Made by a program: the position numbers and the translations under genes. Source: Cinnamomum chago (lineage: Eukaryota > Streptophyta > Magnoliopsida > Laurales > Lauraceae). Taken from it: a DNA stretch of 64,000 nt. Positions 8,149 to 20,370 of this stretch are shown here, in pieces. How positions within the stretch are numbered: position 1 is the first letter of the stretch; every line of letters starts with the position of its first letter. The stretch spans positions 31,546,501 through 31,610,500 of the forward strand of contig CP142452.1 of assembly GCA_038049695.1 (NCBI GenBank). The letters are read 5' to 3'. A model generated the notes under the pieces. It searched no databases and was not told the DNA's origin. It saw nothing but the letters and a program-made list of their open reading frames with translations.

Positions 8149-11100
8149 AGTCTCCCAGTAAACGGAGCCCGTTTGCTTATTTTGGGCGCCCGGACTTTCG
8201 TTTTCTATGTTTTAAGCTAACGTTCTAACTTAAACTTACGTTTCGACTGTACGTGCAATCCGGGATTTGGGATCTCGTGCCGTCAATTCCTGTAAGTCAT
8301 GAATGACTAAGGGCCCGTGCCCGGCAATTTTCTAGGGCAATTGAGCCCGCTTTCTCATTTTGGGCGCTTGGAGGCTCGTTTTCAAGGTTTTAAGCTAACG
8401 TTCTAACCTAAACCTAGCTTCCAACTGTGCGGGCAATCCGGGATTCGGAATCTCATTCCGTCAGTTCCTGTGAGCCATGAATGACTAGGGTCCCGTGCCC
8501 GTCAAGTTTCACGGTCAACAGATCCCGTTTGGTCATTTTGTGCCCCCGGAGGCTCGTTTTCTAGGTTTTAAGATAACGTTTTAACTTCAACCAACGTTCC
8601 AACTGTACGGGCAATCCGAGATTCGAATCTTGTTCCGTCAACTCCTGTAAGTCATTTATGACTAAGGGCCCGTGCCCGTCAAGTTTCGAGGGCAACGGAG
8701 CCCGTTTTCTCATATTCGGCGCTCGTAGGCTCGTTTTATAGGGTTTAAGCTAACGTTTCAACTATACGGGCAATCCGGGATTTAGAATCTCGTTCTGTCA
8801 GTTCTTACAAGTCATGAATGAGTAGGGGCCCGTGGCTGTCAAGTATCACGGGCAACGGACCCCGTTTGCTGATTTTGTGCGCCCGGAGGTTCGTTTTCTA
8901 GGTTTTAAGCTAACGTTCTTACTTAAATCTACGTTCTAACTATACGGGCAATCCGGGACTCGTAATCTCGTTCCGTCAGTTCCTGTAAGTGATGAATGAC
9001 TAGAGGCCCGTTTCGCCGAGTTTCAGGGGCAACGGAGCCCGTTTGCTCATTTTGGGCTAATGGAAGTTTGTTTTCTAGGTTTTAAGTTAACGATCTAACT
9101 TAAACCTACGTTTCATATGTACGGAAAATCCGGGATTCGGAACCTCGTTCCGTCAGTTCTTGCAACTGATGAATGACTAGGTGTCCGTGCCCGTAAAGTT
9201 TCACGGGCGACGGAGCCAGTTAGCTCATTTTGGGCGCTTGGAGGCTTATTTTCTAGGTTTAAGCTAACGTTCTAACTTTTAAACCTACGTTTCAACTGTA
9301 CGGACCATCCGGAATTTAGAATCTCGATCTGTCAGTTCCTAAAAGTCATGAATGACTACGGACCCGTGCCCGTCAAATTTCACGGGCAACGGACCCCGTT
9401 TGCTCATTAAGGGGCCCCGGAGGCTCGTTTTCTAGATTTAAAGCTAACGTTCAAACTTAAACCTACGTTTCAACCGTACGGGAAATCCGGTAATCGAATT
9501 CTCGTTCTGTCAGTTCCTGCAAGTCGTGAATGACTAGGAGCCCGTGCCCGTCAAGTCTCCCATTAAACGGAGCCCGTTTGCTTATTTTGGGCGCCCGGAC
9601 TTTCGTTTTCTAAGTTTTAAGCTAACGTTCTAACTTAAACTTACGTTTCGACTGTACGTGCAATCCGGGATTCGGGATCTCGTGCCTTCAATTCCTGTAA
9701 GTCATGAATGACTAGGGGCCCGTGCCCGGCAAGTTTATAGGGCAATGGAGCCCGCTTTCTCATTTTGGGCGCTTGGAGGCTCGTTTTCAAGGTTTTAAGC
9801 TAACGTTCGAACCTAAACCTAGCTTCCAACTGTGCGGGCAATCCAGGATTCGGAATCTCATTCCGTCAGTTCCTGTGAGCCATGAATGACTAGGGTCCCG
9901 TGCCCGTCAAGTTTCACGGTCAACAGATCCCGTTTGGTCATTTTGTGCCCCCGGAGGCTCGTTTTATAGGTTTTAAGATAACGTTTTAACTTCAACCAAC
10001 GTTCCAACTGTACGGGCAATCCGAGATTCGGAATCTTGTTCCGTCAACTCCTGTAAGTCATTTATGACTTGGGGCCCGTGCCCGTCAAGTTTTAAGGGCA
10101 ACGGAGCCCGTTTTCTCATTTTGGGCGCTCGTAGGCTCGTTTTATAGGGTTTAAGCTAATGTTCTAACCTAAACCTACGTTTCAACTATACGGGTAATCC
10201 GGGATTTAGAATCTCGTTCTGTCAGTTCTTACAAGTCATGAATGAGTAGGGGCCCGTGGCTGTCAAGTATCACGGGCAACGGACCCCGTTTACTGATTTT
10301 GTGCGCCCGGAGGTTCGTTTTCTAGGTTTTAAGCTAACGTTCTAATTTAAATCTACGTTCTAACTATACGGGCAATCCGGGACTCGTAATCTCGTTCCGT
10401 CAGTTCCTGTAAGTGATGAATGACTAGAGGCCCGTTTCGCCGAGTTTCAGGGGCAACGGAGCCCGTTTGCTCATTTTGGGCTCATGGAAGTTTGTTTTCT
10501 AGGTTTTAAGTTAACGATCTAACTTAAACCTACGTTTCATATGTACGGAAAATCCGGGATTCGGAACCTCGTTCCGTCAGTTCTTGCATGTGATGAATGA
10601 CTAGGTGTCCGTGCCCGTAAAGTTTCACGGGCGACGGAGTCAGTTAGCTCATTTTGGGCGCTTGGAGGCGTATTTTCTAGGTTTAAGCTAACGTTCTAAC
10701 TTTTAAACCTACGTTTCAACTGTACGGACCATCCGGAATTTAGAATCTCGATCTGTCAGTTCCTACAAGTCATGAATGACTACGGACCCGTGCCCGTCAA
10801 ATTTCACGGGCAACGGACCCCGTTTGCTCATTAAGGGGCCCCGGAGGCTCGTTTTCTAGATTTAAAGCTAACGTTCTAACTTAAACCTCAGTTTCAACCG
10901 TACGGGAAATCCGGTAATCGAATTCTCGTTCTGTCAGTTCCTGCAAGTCGTGAATGACTAGGAGCCCGTGCCCGTCAAGTCTCCCAGGCAACGGAGCCCG
11001 TTTGCTTATTTTGGGCGCCCGGACTTTCGTTTTCTATGTTTTAAGCTAACGTTCTAACTTAAACTTACGTTTCGACTGTACGTGCAATCCGGGATTCGGG

Positions 11101-12222
11101 ATCTCGTGCCGTCAATTCCTGTAAGTCATGAATGACTAGGGGCCCGTGCCCGGCAAGTTTCTAGGGCAATGGAGCCCGCTTTCTCACTTTGGGCGCTTGG
11201 AGGCTCGTTTTCAAGGTTTTAAGCTAACGTTCTAACCTAAACCTAGCTTCCAACTGTGCGGGCAATCCGGGATTCGGAATCTCATTCCGTCAGTTCCTGT
11301 GAGCCATGAATGACTAGGGTCCCGTGCCCGTCAAGTTTCACGGTCAACAGATCCCGTTTGGTCATTTTGTGCCCCCGGAGGCTCATTTTCTAGTTTTTAA
11401 GATAATGTTTTAACTTCAACCAACATTCCAACTGTACGGGCAATCCGAGATTCGGAATCTTTTTCGTCAACTCCTGTAAGTCATTTATGACTAGGGGCCC
11501 ATGCCCGTCAAGTTTCGAGGGCAACGGAGCCTGTTTTCCCATTTTGGGCGCTCGTAGGCTCGTTTTATAGGGTTTAAGCTAATGTTCTAACTTAAATCTA
11601 CGTTCTAACTGTACGGGCAATCCGAGACTCGTAATCTCGTTCCGTCAGTTCCTGTAAATCATGAATGACTAGAGGCCCGTTTCGCCGAGTTTCAGGGGCA
11701 ACGGAGCCCGTTTGCTCATTTTGGGCTCATGGAGGTTTGTTTTCTAGGTTTTAAGTTAACGATCTAACTTAAACCTACGTTTCATATGTACGGAAAATCC
11801 GGGATTCGGAACCTCGTTCCGTCAGTTCTTGCAAGTGATGAATGACTAGGTGTCCGTGCCCTTAAAGTTTCACGGGCGACGGAGCCAGTTAGCTCATTTT
11901 GGGCGCTTGGAGGCTTATTTTCTAGGTTTAGGCTAACGTTCTAACTTTTAAACCTACGTTTCAACTGTACGGACCATCTGGAATTTAGAATCTCGATCTG
12001 TCAGTTCCTACAAGTCATTAATGACTACGGACCCGTGCCCGTCAAATTTCACGGGCAACGGAGCCCGTTTGCTCATTAAGGGGCCCCGGAGGCTCGTTTT
12101 CTAGATTTAAAGCTAACGTTCTAACTTAAACCTACGTTTCAACCGTACGAGAAGTCCGGTAAACGAATTCTCGTTCTGTCAGTTCCTGCAAGTCGTGAAT
12201 GACTAGGAGCCCGTGCCCGTCA
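8149..12222 (+). repeat. HOR unit U3, 23 monomers, 4074 bp
   Basis: Block I 8149-9553, block II 9554-10977, block III 10978-12222. Alpha type. One private change noticed is tttactgattt near 10289, where other copies have tttgctgattt. Confidence 0.95.
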
Positions 12223-15200
12223 AGTCTCCCAGTAAACGGAGCCCGTTTGCTTATTTTGGGCGCCCGGACTTTCGTTTTCTATGTTTTAAGCTAACGTTCT
12301 AACTTAAACTTACGTTTCGACTGTACGTGCAATCCGGGATTTGGGATCTCGTGCCGTCAATTCCTGTAAGTCATGAATGACTAAGGGCCCGTGCCCGGCA
12401 ATTTTCTAGGGCAATTGAGCCCGCTTTCTCATTTTGGGCGCTTGGAGGCTCGTTTTCAAGGTTTTAAGCTAACGTTCTAACCTAAACCTAGCTTCCAACT
12501 GTGCGGGCAATCCGGGATTCGGAATCTCATTCCGTCAGTTCCTGTGAGCCATGAATGACTAGGGTCCCGTGCCCGTCAAGTTTCACGGTCAACAGATCCC
12601 GTTTGGTCATTTTGTGCCCCCGGAGGCTCGTTTTCTAGGTTTTAAGATAACGTTTTAACTTCAACCAACGTTCCAACTGTACGGGCAATCCGAGATTCGA
12701 ATCTTGTTCCGTCAACTCCTGTAAGTCATTTATGACTAAGGGCCCGTGCCCGTCAAGTTTCGAGGGCAACGGAGCCCGTTTTCTCATATTCGGCGCTCGT
12801 AGGCTCGTTTTATAGGGTTTAAGCTAACGTTTCAACTATACGGGCAATCCGGGATTTAGAATCTCGTTCTGTCAGTTCTTACAAGTCATGAATGAGTAGG
12901 GGCCCGTGGCTGTCAAGTATCACGGGCAACGGACCCCGTTTGCTGATTTTGTGCGCCCGGAGGTTCGTTTTCTAGGTTTTAAGCTAACGTTCTTACTTAA
13001 ATCTACGTTCTAACTATACGGGCAATCCGGGACTCGTAATCTCGTTCCGTCAGTTCCTGTAAGTGATGAATGACTAGAGGCCCGTTTCGCCGAGTTTCAG
13101 GGGCAACGGAGCCCGTTTGCTCATTTTGGGCTAATGGAAGTTTGTTTTCTAGGTTTTAAGTTAACGATCTAACTTAAACCTACGTTTCATATGTACGGAA
13201 AATCCGGGATTCGGAACCTCGTTCCGTCAGTTCTTGCAACTGATGAATGACTAGGTGTCCGTGCCCGTAAAGTTTCACGGGCGACGGAGCCAGTTAGCTC
13301 ATTTTGGGCGCTTGGAGGCTTATTTTCTAGGTTTAAGCTAACGTTCTAACTTTTAAACCTACGTTTCAACTGTACGGACCATCCGGAATTTAGAATCTCG
13401 ATCTGTCAGTTCCTAAAAGTCATGAATGACTACGGACCCGTGCCCGTCAAATTTCACGGGCAACGGACCCCGTTTGCTCATTAAGGGGCCCCGGAGGCTC
13501 GTTTTCTAGATTTAAAGCTAACGTTCAAACTTAAACCTACGTTTCAACCGTACGGGAAATCCGGTAATCGAATTCTCGTTCTGTCAGTTCCTGCAAGTCG
13601 TGAATGACTAGGAGCCCGTGCCCGTCAAGTCTCCCATTAAACGGAGCCCGTTTGCTTATTTTGGGCGCCCGGACTTTCGTTTTCTAAGTTTTAAGCTAAC
13701 GTTCTAACTTAAACTTACGTTTCGACTGTACGTGCAATCCGGGATTCGGGATCTCGTGCCTTCAATTCCTGTAAGTCATGAATGACTAGGGGCCCGTGCC
13801 CGGCAAGTTTATAGGGCAATGGAGCCCGCTTTCTCATTTTGGGCGCTTGGAGGCTCGTTTTCAAGGTTTTAAGCTAACGTTCGAACCTAAACCTAGCTTC
13901 CAACTGTGCGGGCAATCCAGGATTCGGAATCTCATTCCGTCAGTTCCTGTGAGCCATGAATGACTAGGGTCCCGTGCCCGTCAAGTTTCACGGTCAACAG
14001 ATCCCGTTTGGTCATTTTGTGCCCCCGGAGGCTCGTTTTATAGGTTTTAAGATAACGTTTTAACTTCAACCAACGTTCCAACTGTACGGGCAATCCGAGA
14101 TTCGGAATCTTGTTCCGTCAACTCCTGTAAGTCATTTATGACTTGGGGCCCGTGCCCGTCAAGTTTTAAGGGCAACGGAGCCCATTTTCTCATTTTGGGC
14201 GCTCGTAGGCTCGTTTTATAGGGTTTAAGCTAATGTTCTAACCTAAACCTACGTTTCAACTATACGGGTAATCCGGGATTTAGAATCTCGTTCTGTCAGT
14301 TCTTACAAGTCATGAATGAGTAGGGGCCCGTGGCTGTCAAGTATCACGGGCAACGGACCCCGTTTGCTGATTTTGTGTGCCCGGAGGTTCGTTTTCTAGG
14401 TTTTAAGCTAACGTTCTAATTTAAATCTACGTTCTAACTATACGGGCAATCCGGGACTCGTAATCTCGTTCCGTCAGTTCCTGTAAGTGATGAATGACTA
14501 GAGGCCCGTTTCGTCGAGTTTCAGGGGCAACGGAGCCCGTTTGCTCATTTTGGGCTCATGGAAGTTTGTTTTCTAGGTTTTAAGTTAACGATCTAACTTA
14601 AACCTACGTTTCATATGTACGGAAAATCCGGGATTCGGAACCTCGTTCCGTCAGTTCTTGCATGTGATGAATGACTAGGTGTCCGTGCCCGTAAAGTTTC
14701 ACGGGCGACGGAGTCAGTTAGCTCATTTTGGGCGCTTGGAGGCGTATTTTCTAGGTTTAAGCTAACGTTCTAACTTTTAAACCTACGTTTCAACTGTACG
14801 GACCATCCGGAATTTAGAATCTCGATCTGTCAGTTCCTACAAGTCATGAATGACTACGGACCCGTGCCCGTCAAATTCCACGGGCAACGGACCCCGTTTG
14901 CTCATTAAGGGGCCCCGGAGGCTCGTTTTCTAGATTTAAAGCTAACGTTCTAACTTAAACCTCAGTTTCAACCGTACGGGAAATCCGGTAATCGAATTCT
15001 CGTTCTGTCAGTTCCTGCAAGTCGTGAATGACTAGGAGCCCGTGCCCGTCAAGTCTCCCAGGCAACGGAGCCCGTTTGCTTATTTTGGGCGCCCGGACTT
15101 TCGTTTTCTATGTTTTAAGCTAACGTTCTAACTTAAACTTACGTTTCGACTGTACGTGCAATCCGGGATTCGGGATCTCGTGCCGTCAATTCCTGTAAGT

Positions 15201-16296
15201 CATGAATGACTAGGGGCCCGTGCCCGGCAAGTTTCTAGGGCAATGGAGCCCGCTTTCTCACTTTGGGCGCTTGGAGGCTCGTTTTCAAGGTTTTAAGCTA
15301 ACGTTCTAACCTAAACCTAGCTTCCAACTGTGCGGGCAATCCGGGATTCGGAATCTCATTCCGTCAGTTCCTGTGAGCCATGAATGACTAGGGTCCCGTG
15401 CCCGTCAAGTTTCACGGTCAACAGATCCCGTTTGGTCATTTTGTGCCCCCGGAGGCTCATTTTCTAGTTTTTAAGATAATGTTTTAACTTCAACCAACAT
15501 TCCAACTGTACGGGCAATCCGAGATTCAGAATCTTTTTCGTCAACTCCTGTAAGTCATTTATGACTAGGGGCTCATGCCCGTCAAGTTTCGAGGGCAACG
15601 GAGCCTGTTTTCCCATTTTGGGCGCTCGTAGGCTCGTTTTATAGGGTTTAAGCTAATGTTCTAACTTAAATCTACGTTCTAACTGTACGGGCAATCCGAG
15701 ACTCGTAATCTCGTTCCGTCAGTTCCTGTAAGTCATGAATGACTAGAGGCCCGTTTCGCCGAGTTTCAGGGGCAACGGAGCCCGTTTGCTCATTTTGGGC
15801 TCATGGAGGTTTGTTTTCTAGGTTTTAAGTTAACGATCTAACTTAAACCTACGTTTCATATGTACGGAAAATCCGGGATTCGGAACCTCGTTCCGTCAGT
15901 TCTTGCAAGTGATGAATGACTAGGTGTCCGTGCCCTTAAAGTTTCACGGGCGACGGAGCCAGTTAGCTCATTTTGGGCGCTTGGAGGCTTATTTTCTAGG
16001 TTTAGGCTAACGTTCTAACTTTTAAACCTACGTTTCAACTGTACGGACCATCTGGAATTTAGAATCTCGATCTGTCAGTTCCTACAAGTCATGAATGACT
16101 ACGGACCCGTGCCCGTCAAATTTCACGGGCAACGGAGCCCGTTTGCTCATTAAGGGGCCCCGGAGGCTCGTTTTCTAGATTTAAAGCTAACGTTCTAACT
16201 TAAACCTACGTTTCAACCGTACGAGAAGTCCGGTAAACGAATTCTCGTTCTGTCAGTTCCTGCAAGTCGTGAATGACTAGGAGCCCGTGCCCGTCA
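12223..16296 (+). repeat. HOR unit U4, 23 monomers, 4074 bp, with a cluster of transitions
   Basis: Block I 12223-13627, block II 13628-15051, block III 15052-16296. Alpha type. Private changes are g>a 14184, c>t 14378, c>t 14514, t>c 14878, g>a 15528 and c>t 15573, mostly deamination-like. It also has agtcatgaatgact near 16088 in monomer G where other block III copies have agtcattaatgact. Confidence 0.95.
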
Positions 16297-19200
16297 AGTC
16301 TCCCAGTAAACGGAGCCCGTTTGCTTATTTTGGGCGCCCGGACTTTCGTTTTCTATGTTTTAAGCTAACGTTCTAACTTAAACTTACGTTTCGACTGTAC
16401 GTGCAATCCGGGATTTGGGATCTCGTGCCGTCAATTCCTGTAAGTCATGAATGACTAAGGGCCCGTGCCCGGCAATTTTCTAGGGCAATTGAGCCCGCTT
16501 TCTCATTTTGGGCGCTTGGAGGCTCGTTTTCAAGGTTTTAAGCTAACGTTCTAACCTAAACCTAGCTTCCAACTGTGCGGGCAATCCGGGATTCGGAATC
16601 TCATTCCGTCAGTTCCTGTGAGCCATGAATGACTAGGGTCCCGTGCCCGTCAAGTTTCACGGTCAACAGATCCCGTTTGGTCATTTTGTGCCCCCGGAGG
16701 CTCGTTTTCTAGGTTTTAAGATAACGTTTTAACTTCAACCAACGTTCCAACTGTACGGGCAATCCGAGATTCGAATCTTGTTCCGTCAACTCCTGTAAGT
16801 CATTTATGACTAAGGGCCCGTGCCCGTCAAGTTTCGAGGGCAACGGAGCCCGTTTTCTCATATTCGGCGCTCGTAGGCTCGTTTTATAGGGTTTAAGCTA
16901 ACGTTTCAACTATACGGGCAATCCGGGATTTAGAATCTCGTTCTGTCAGTTCTTACAAGTCATGAATGAGTAGGGGCCCGTGGCTGTCAAGTATCACGGG
17001 CAACGGACCCCGTTTGCTGATTTTGTGCGCCCGGAGGTTCGTTTTCTAGGTTTTAAGCTAACGTTCTTACTTAAATCTACGTTCTAACTATACGGGCAAT
17101 CCGGGACTCGTAATCTCGTTCCGTCAGTTCCTGTAAGTGATGAATGACTAGAGGCCCGTTTCGCCGAGTTTCAGGGGCAACGGAGCCCGTTTGCTCATTT
17201 TGGGCTAATGGAAGTTTGTTTTCTAGGTTTTAAGTTAACGATCTAACTTAAACCTACGTTTCATATGTACGGAAAATCCGGGATTCGGAACCTCGTTCCG
17301 TCAGTTCTTGCAACTGATGAATGACTAGGTGTCCGTGCCCGTAAAGTTTCACGGGCGACGGAGCCAGTTAGCTCATTTTGGGCGCTTGGAGGCTTATTTT
17401 CTAGGTTTAAGCTAACGTTCTAACTTTTAAACCTACGTTTCAACTGTACGGACCATCCGGAATTTAGAATCTCGATCTGTCAGTTCCTAAAAGTCATGAA
17501 TGACTACGGACCCGTGCCCGTCAAATTTCACGGGCAACGGACCCCGTTTGCTCATTAAGGGGCCCCGGAGGCTCGTTTTCTAGATTTAAAGCTAACGTTC
17601 AAACTTAAACCTACGTTTCAACCGTACGGGAAATCCGGTAATCGAATTCTCGTTCTGTCAGTTCCTGCAAGTCGTGAATGACTAGGAGCCCGTGCCCGTC
17701 AAGTCTCCCATTAAACGGAGCCCGTTTGCTTATTTTGGGCGCCCGGACTTTCGTTTTCTAAGTTTTAAGCTAACGTTCTAACTTAAACTTACGTTTCGAC
17801 TGTACGTGCAATCCGGGATTCGGGATCTCGTGCCTTCAATTCCTGTAAGTCATGAATGACTAGGGGCCCGTGCCCGGCAAGTTTATAGGGCAATGGAGCC
17901 CGCTTTCTCATTTTGGGCGCTTGGAGGCTCGTTTTCAAGGTTTTAAGCTAACGTTCGAACCTAAACCTAGCTTCCAACTGTGCGGGCAATCCAGGATTCG
18001 GAATCTCATTCCGTCAGTTCCTGTGAGCCATGAATGACTAGGGTCCCGTGCCCGTCAAGTTTCACGGTCAACAGATCCCGTTTGGTCATTTTGTGCCCCC
18101 GGAGGCTCGTTTTATAGGTTTTAAGATAACGTTTTAACTTCAACCAACGTTCCAACTGTACGGGCAATCCGAGATTCGGAATCTTGTTCCGTCAACTCCT
18201 GTAAGTCATTTATGACTTGGGGCCCGTGCCCGTCAAGTTTTAAGGGCAACGGAGCCCGTTTTCTCATTTTGGGCGCTCGTAGGCTCGTTTTATAGGGTTT
18301 AAGCTAATGTTCTAACCTAAACCTACGTTTCAACTATACGGGTAATCCGGGATTTAGAATCTCGTTCTGTCAGTTCTTACAAGTCATGAATGAGTAGGGG
18401 CCCGTGGCTGTCAAGTATCACGGGCAACGGACCCCGTTTGCTGATTTTGTGCGCCCGGAGGTTCGTTTTCTAGGTTTTAAGCTAACGTTCTAATTTAAAT
18501 ATACGTTCTAACTATACGGGCAATCCGGGACTCGTAATCTCGTTCCGTCAGTTCCTGTAAGTGATGAATGACTAGAGGCCCGTTTCGCCGAGTTTCAGGG
18601 GCAACGGAGCCCGTTTGCTCATTTTGGGCTCATGGAAGTTTGTTTTCTAGGTTTTAAGTTAACGATCTAACTTAAACCTACGTTTCATATGTACGGAAAA
18701 TCCGGGATTCGGAACCTCGTTCCGTCAGTTCTTGCATGTGATGAATGACTAGGTGTCCGTGCCCGTAAAGTTTCACGGGCGACGGAGTCAGTTAGCTCAT
18801 TTTGGGCGCTTGGAGGCGTATTTTCTAGGTTTAAGCTAACGTTCTAACTTTTAAACCTACGTTTCAACTGTACGGACCATCCGGAATTTAGAATCTCGAT
18901 CTGTCAGTTCCTACAAGTCATGAATGACTACGGACCCGTGCCCGTCAAATTTCACGGGCAACGGACCCCGTTTGCTCATTAAGGGGCCCCGGAGGCTCGT
19001 TTTCTAGATTTAAAGCTAACGTTCTAACTTAAACCTCAGTTTCAACCGTACGGGAAATCCGGTAATCGAATTCTCGTTCTGTCAGTTCCTGCAAGTCGTG
19101 AATGACTAGGAGCCCGTGCCCGTCAAGTCTCCCAGGCAACGGAGCCCGTTTGCTTATTTTGGGCGCCCGGACTTTCGTTTTCTATGTTTTAAGCTAACGT

Positions 19201-20370
19201 TCTAACTTAAACTTACGTTTCGACTGTACGTGCAATCCGGGATTCGGGATCTCGTGCCGTCAATTCCTGTAAGTCATGAATGACTAGGGGCCCGTGCCCG
19301 GCAAGTTTCTAGGGCAATGGAGCCCGCTTTCTCACTTTGGGCGCTTGGAGGCTCGTTTTCAAGGTTTTAAGCTAACGTTCTAACCTAAACCTAGCTTCCA
19401 ACTGTGCGGGCAATCCGGGATTCGGAATCTCATTCCGTCAGTTCCTGTGAGCCATGAATGACTAGGGTCCCGTGCCCGTCAAGTTTCACGGTCAACAGAT
19501 CCCGTTTGGTCATTTTGTGCCCCCGGAGGCTCATTTTCTAGTTTTTAAGATAATGTTTTAACTTCAACCAACATTCCAACTGTACGGGCAATCCGAGATT
19601 CGGAATCTTTTTCGTCAACTCCTGTAAGTCATTTATGACTAGGGGCCCATGCCCGTCAAGTTTCGAGGGCAACGGAGCCTGTTTTCCCATTTTGGGCGCT
19701 CGTAGGCTCGTTTTATAGGGTTTAAGCTAATGTTCTAACTTAAATCTACGTTCTAACTGTACGGGCAATCCGAGACTCGTAATCTCGTTCCGTCAGTTCC
19801 TGTAAGTCATGAATGACTAGAGGCCCGTTTCGCCGAGTTTCAGGGGCAACGGAGCCCGTTTGCTCATTTTGGGCTCATGGAGGTTTGTTTTCTAGGTTTT
19901 AAGTTAACGATCTAACTTAAACCTACGTTTCATATGTACGGAAAATCCGGGATTCGGACCCTCGTTCCGTCAGTTCTTGCAAGTGATGAATGACTAGGTG
20001 TCCGTGCCCTTAAAGTTTCACGGGCGACGGAGCCAGTTAGCTCATTTTGGGCGCTTGGAGGCTTATTTTCTAGGTTTAAGCTAACGTTCTAACTTTTAAA
20101 CCTACGTTTCAACTGTACGGACTATCTGGAATTTAGAATCTCGATCTGTCAGTTCCTACAAGTCATTAATGACTACGGACCCGTGCCCGTCAAATTTCAC
20201 GGGCAACGGAGCCCGTTTGCTCATTAAGGGGCCCCGGAGGCTCGTTTTCTAGATTTAAAGCTAACGTTCTAACTTAAACCTACGTTTCAACCGTACGAGA
20301 AGTCCGGTAAACGAATTCTCGTTCTGTCAGTTCCTGCAAGTCGTGAATGACTAGGAGCCCGTGCCCGTCA
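16297..20370 (+). repeat. HOR unit U5, 23 monomers, 4074 bp
   Basis: Block I 16297-17701, block II 17702-19125, block III 19126-20370. Alpha type. Block III has moved to tttaagctaac and ggactatctgg, shared with U9 and U10 rather than U1-U4. Private changes noticed are aaatatacg near 18498 and cggaccctcg near 19955. Confidence 0.95.
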
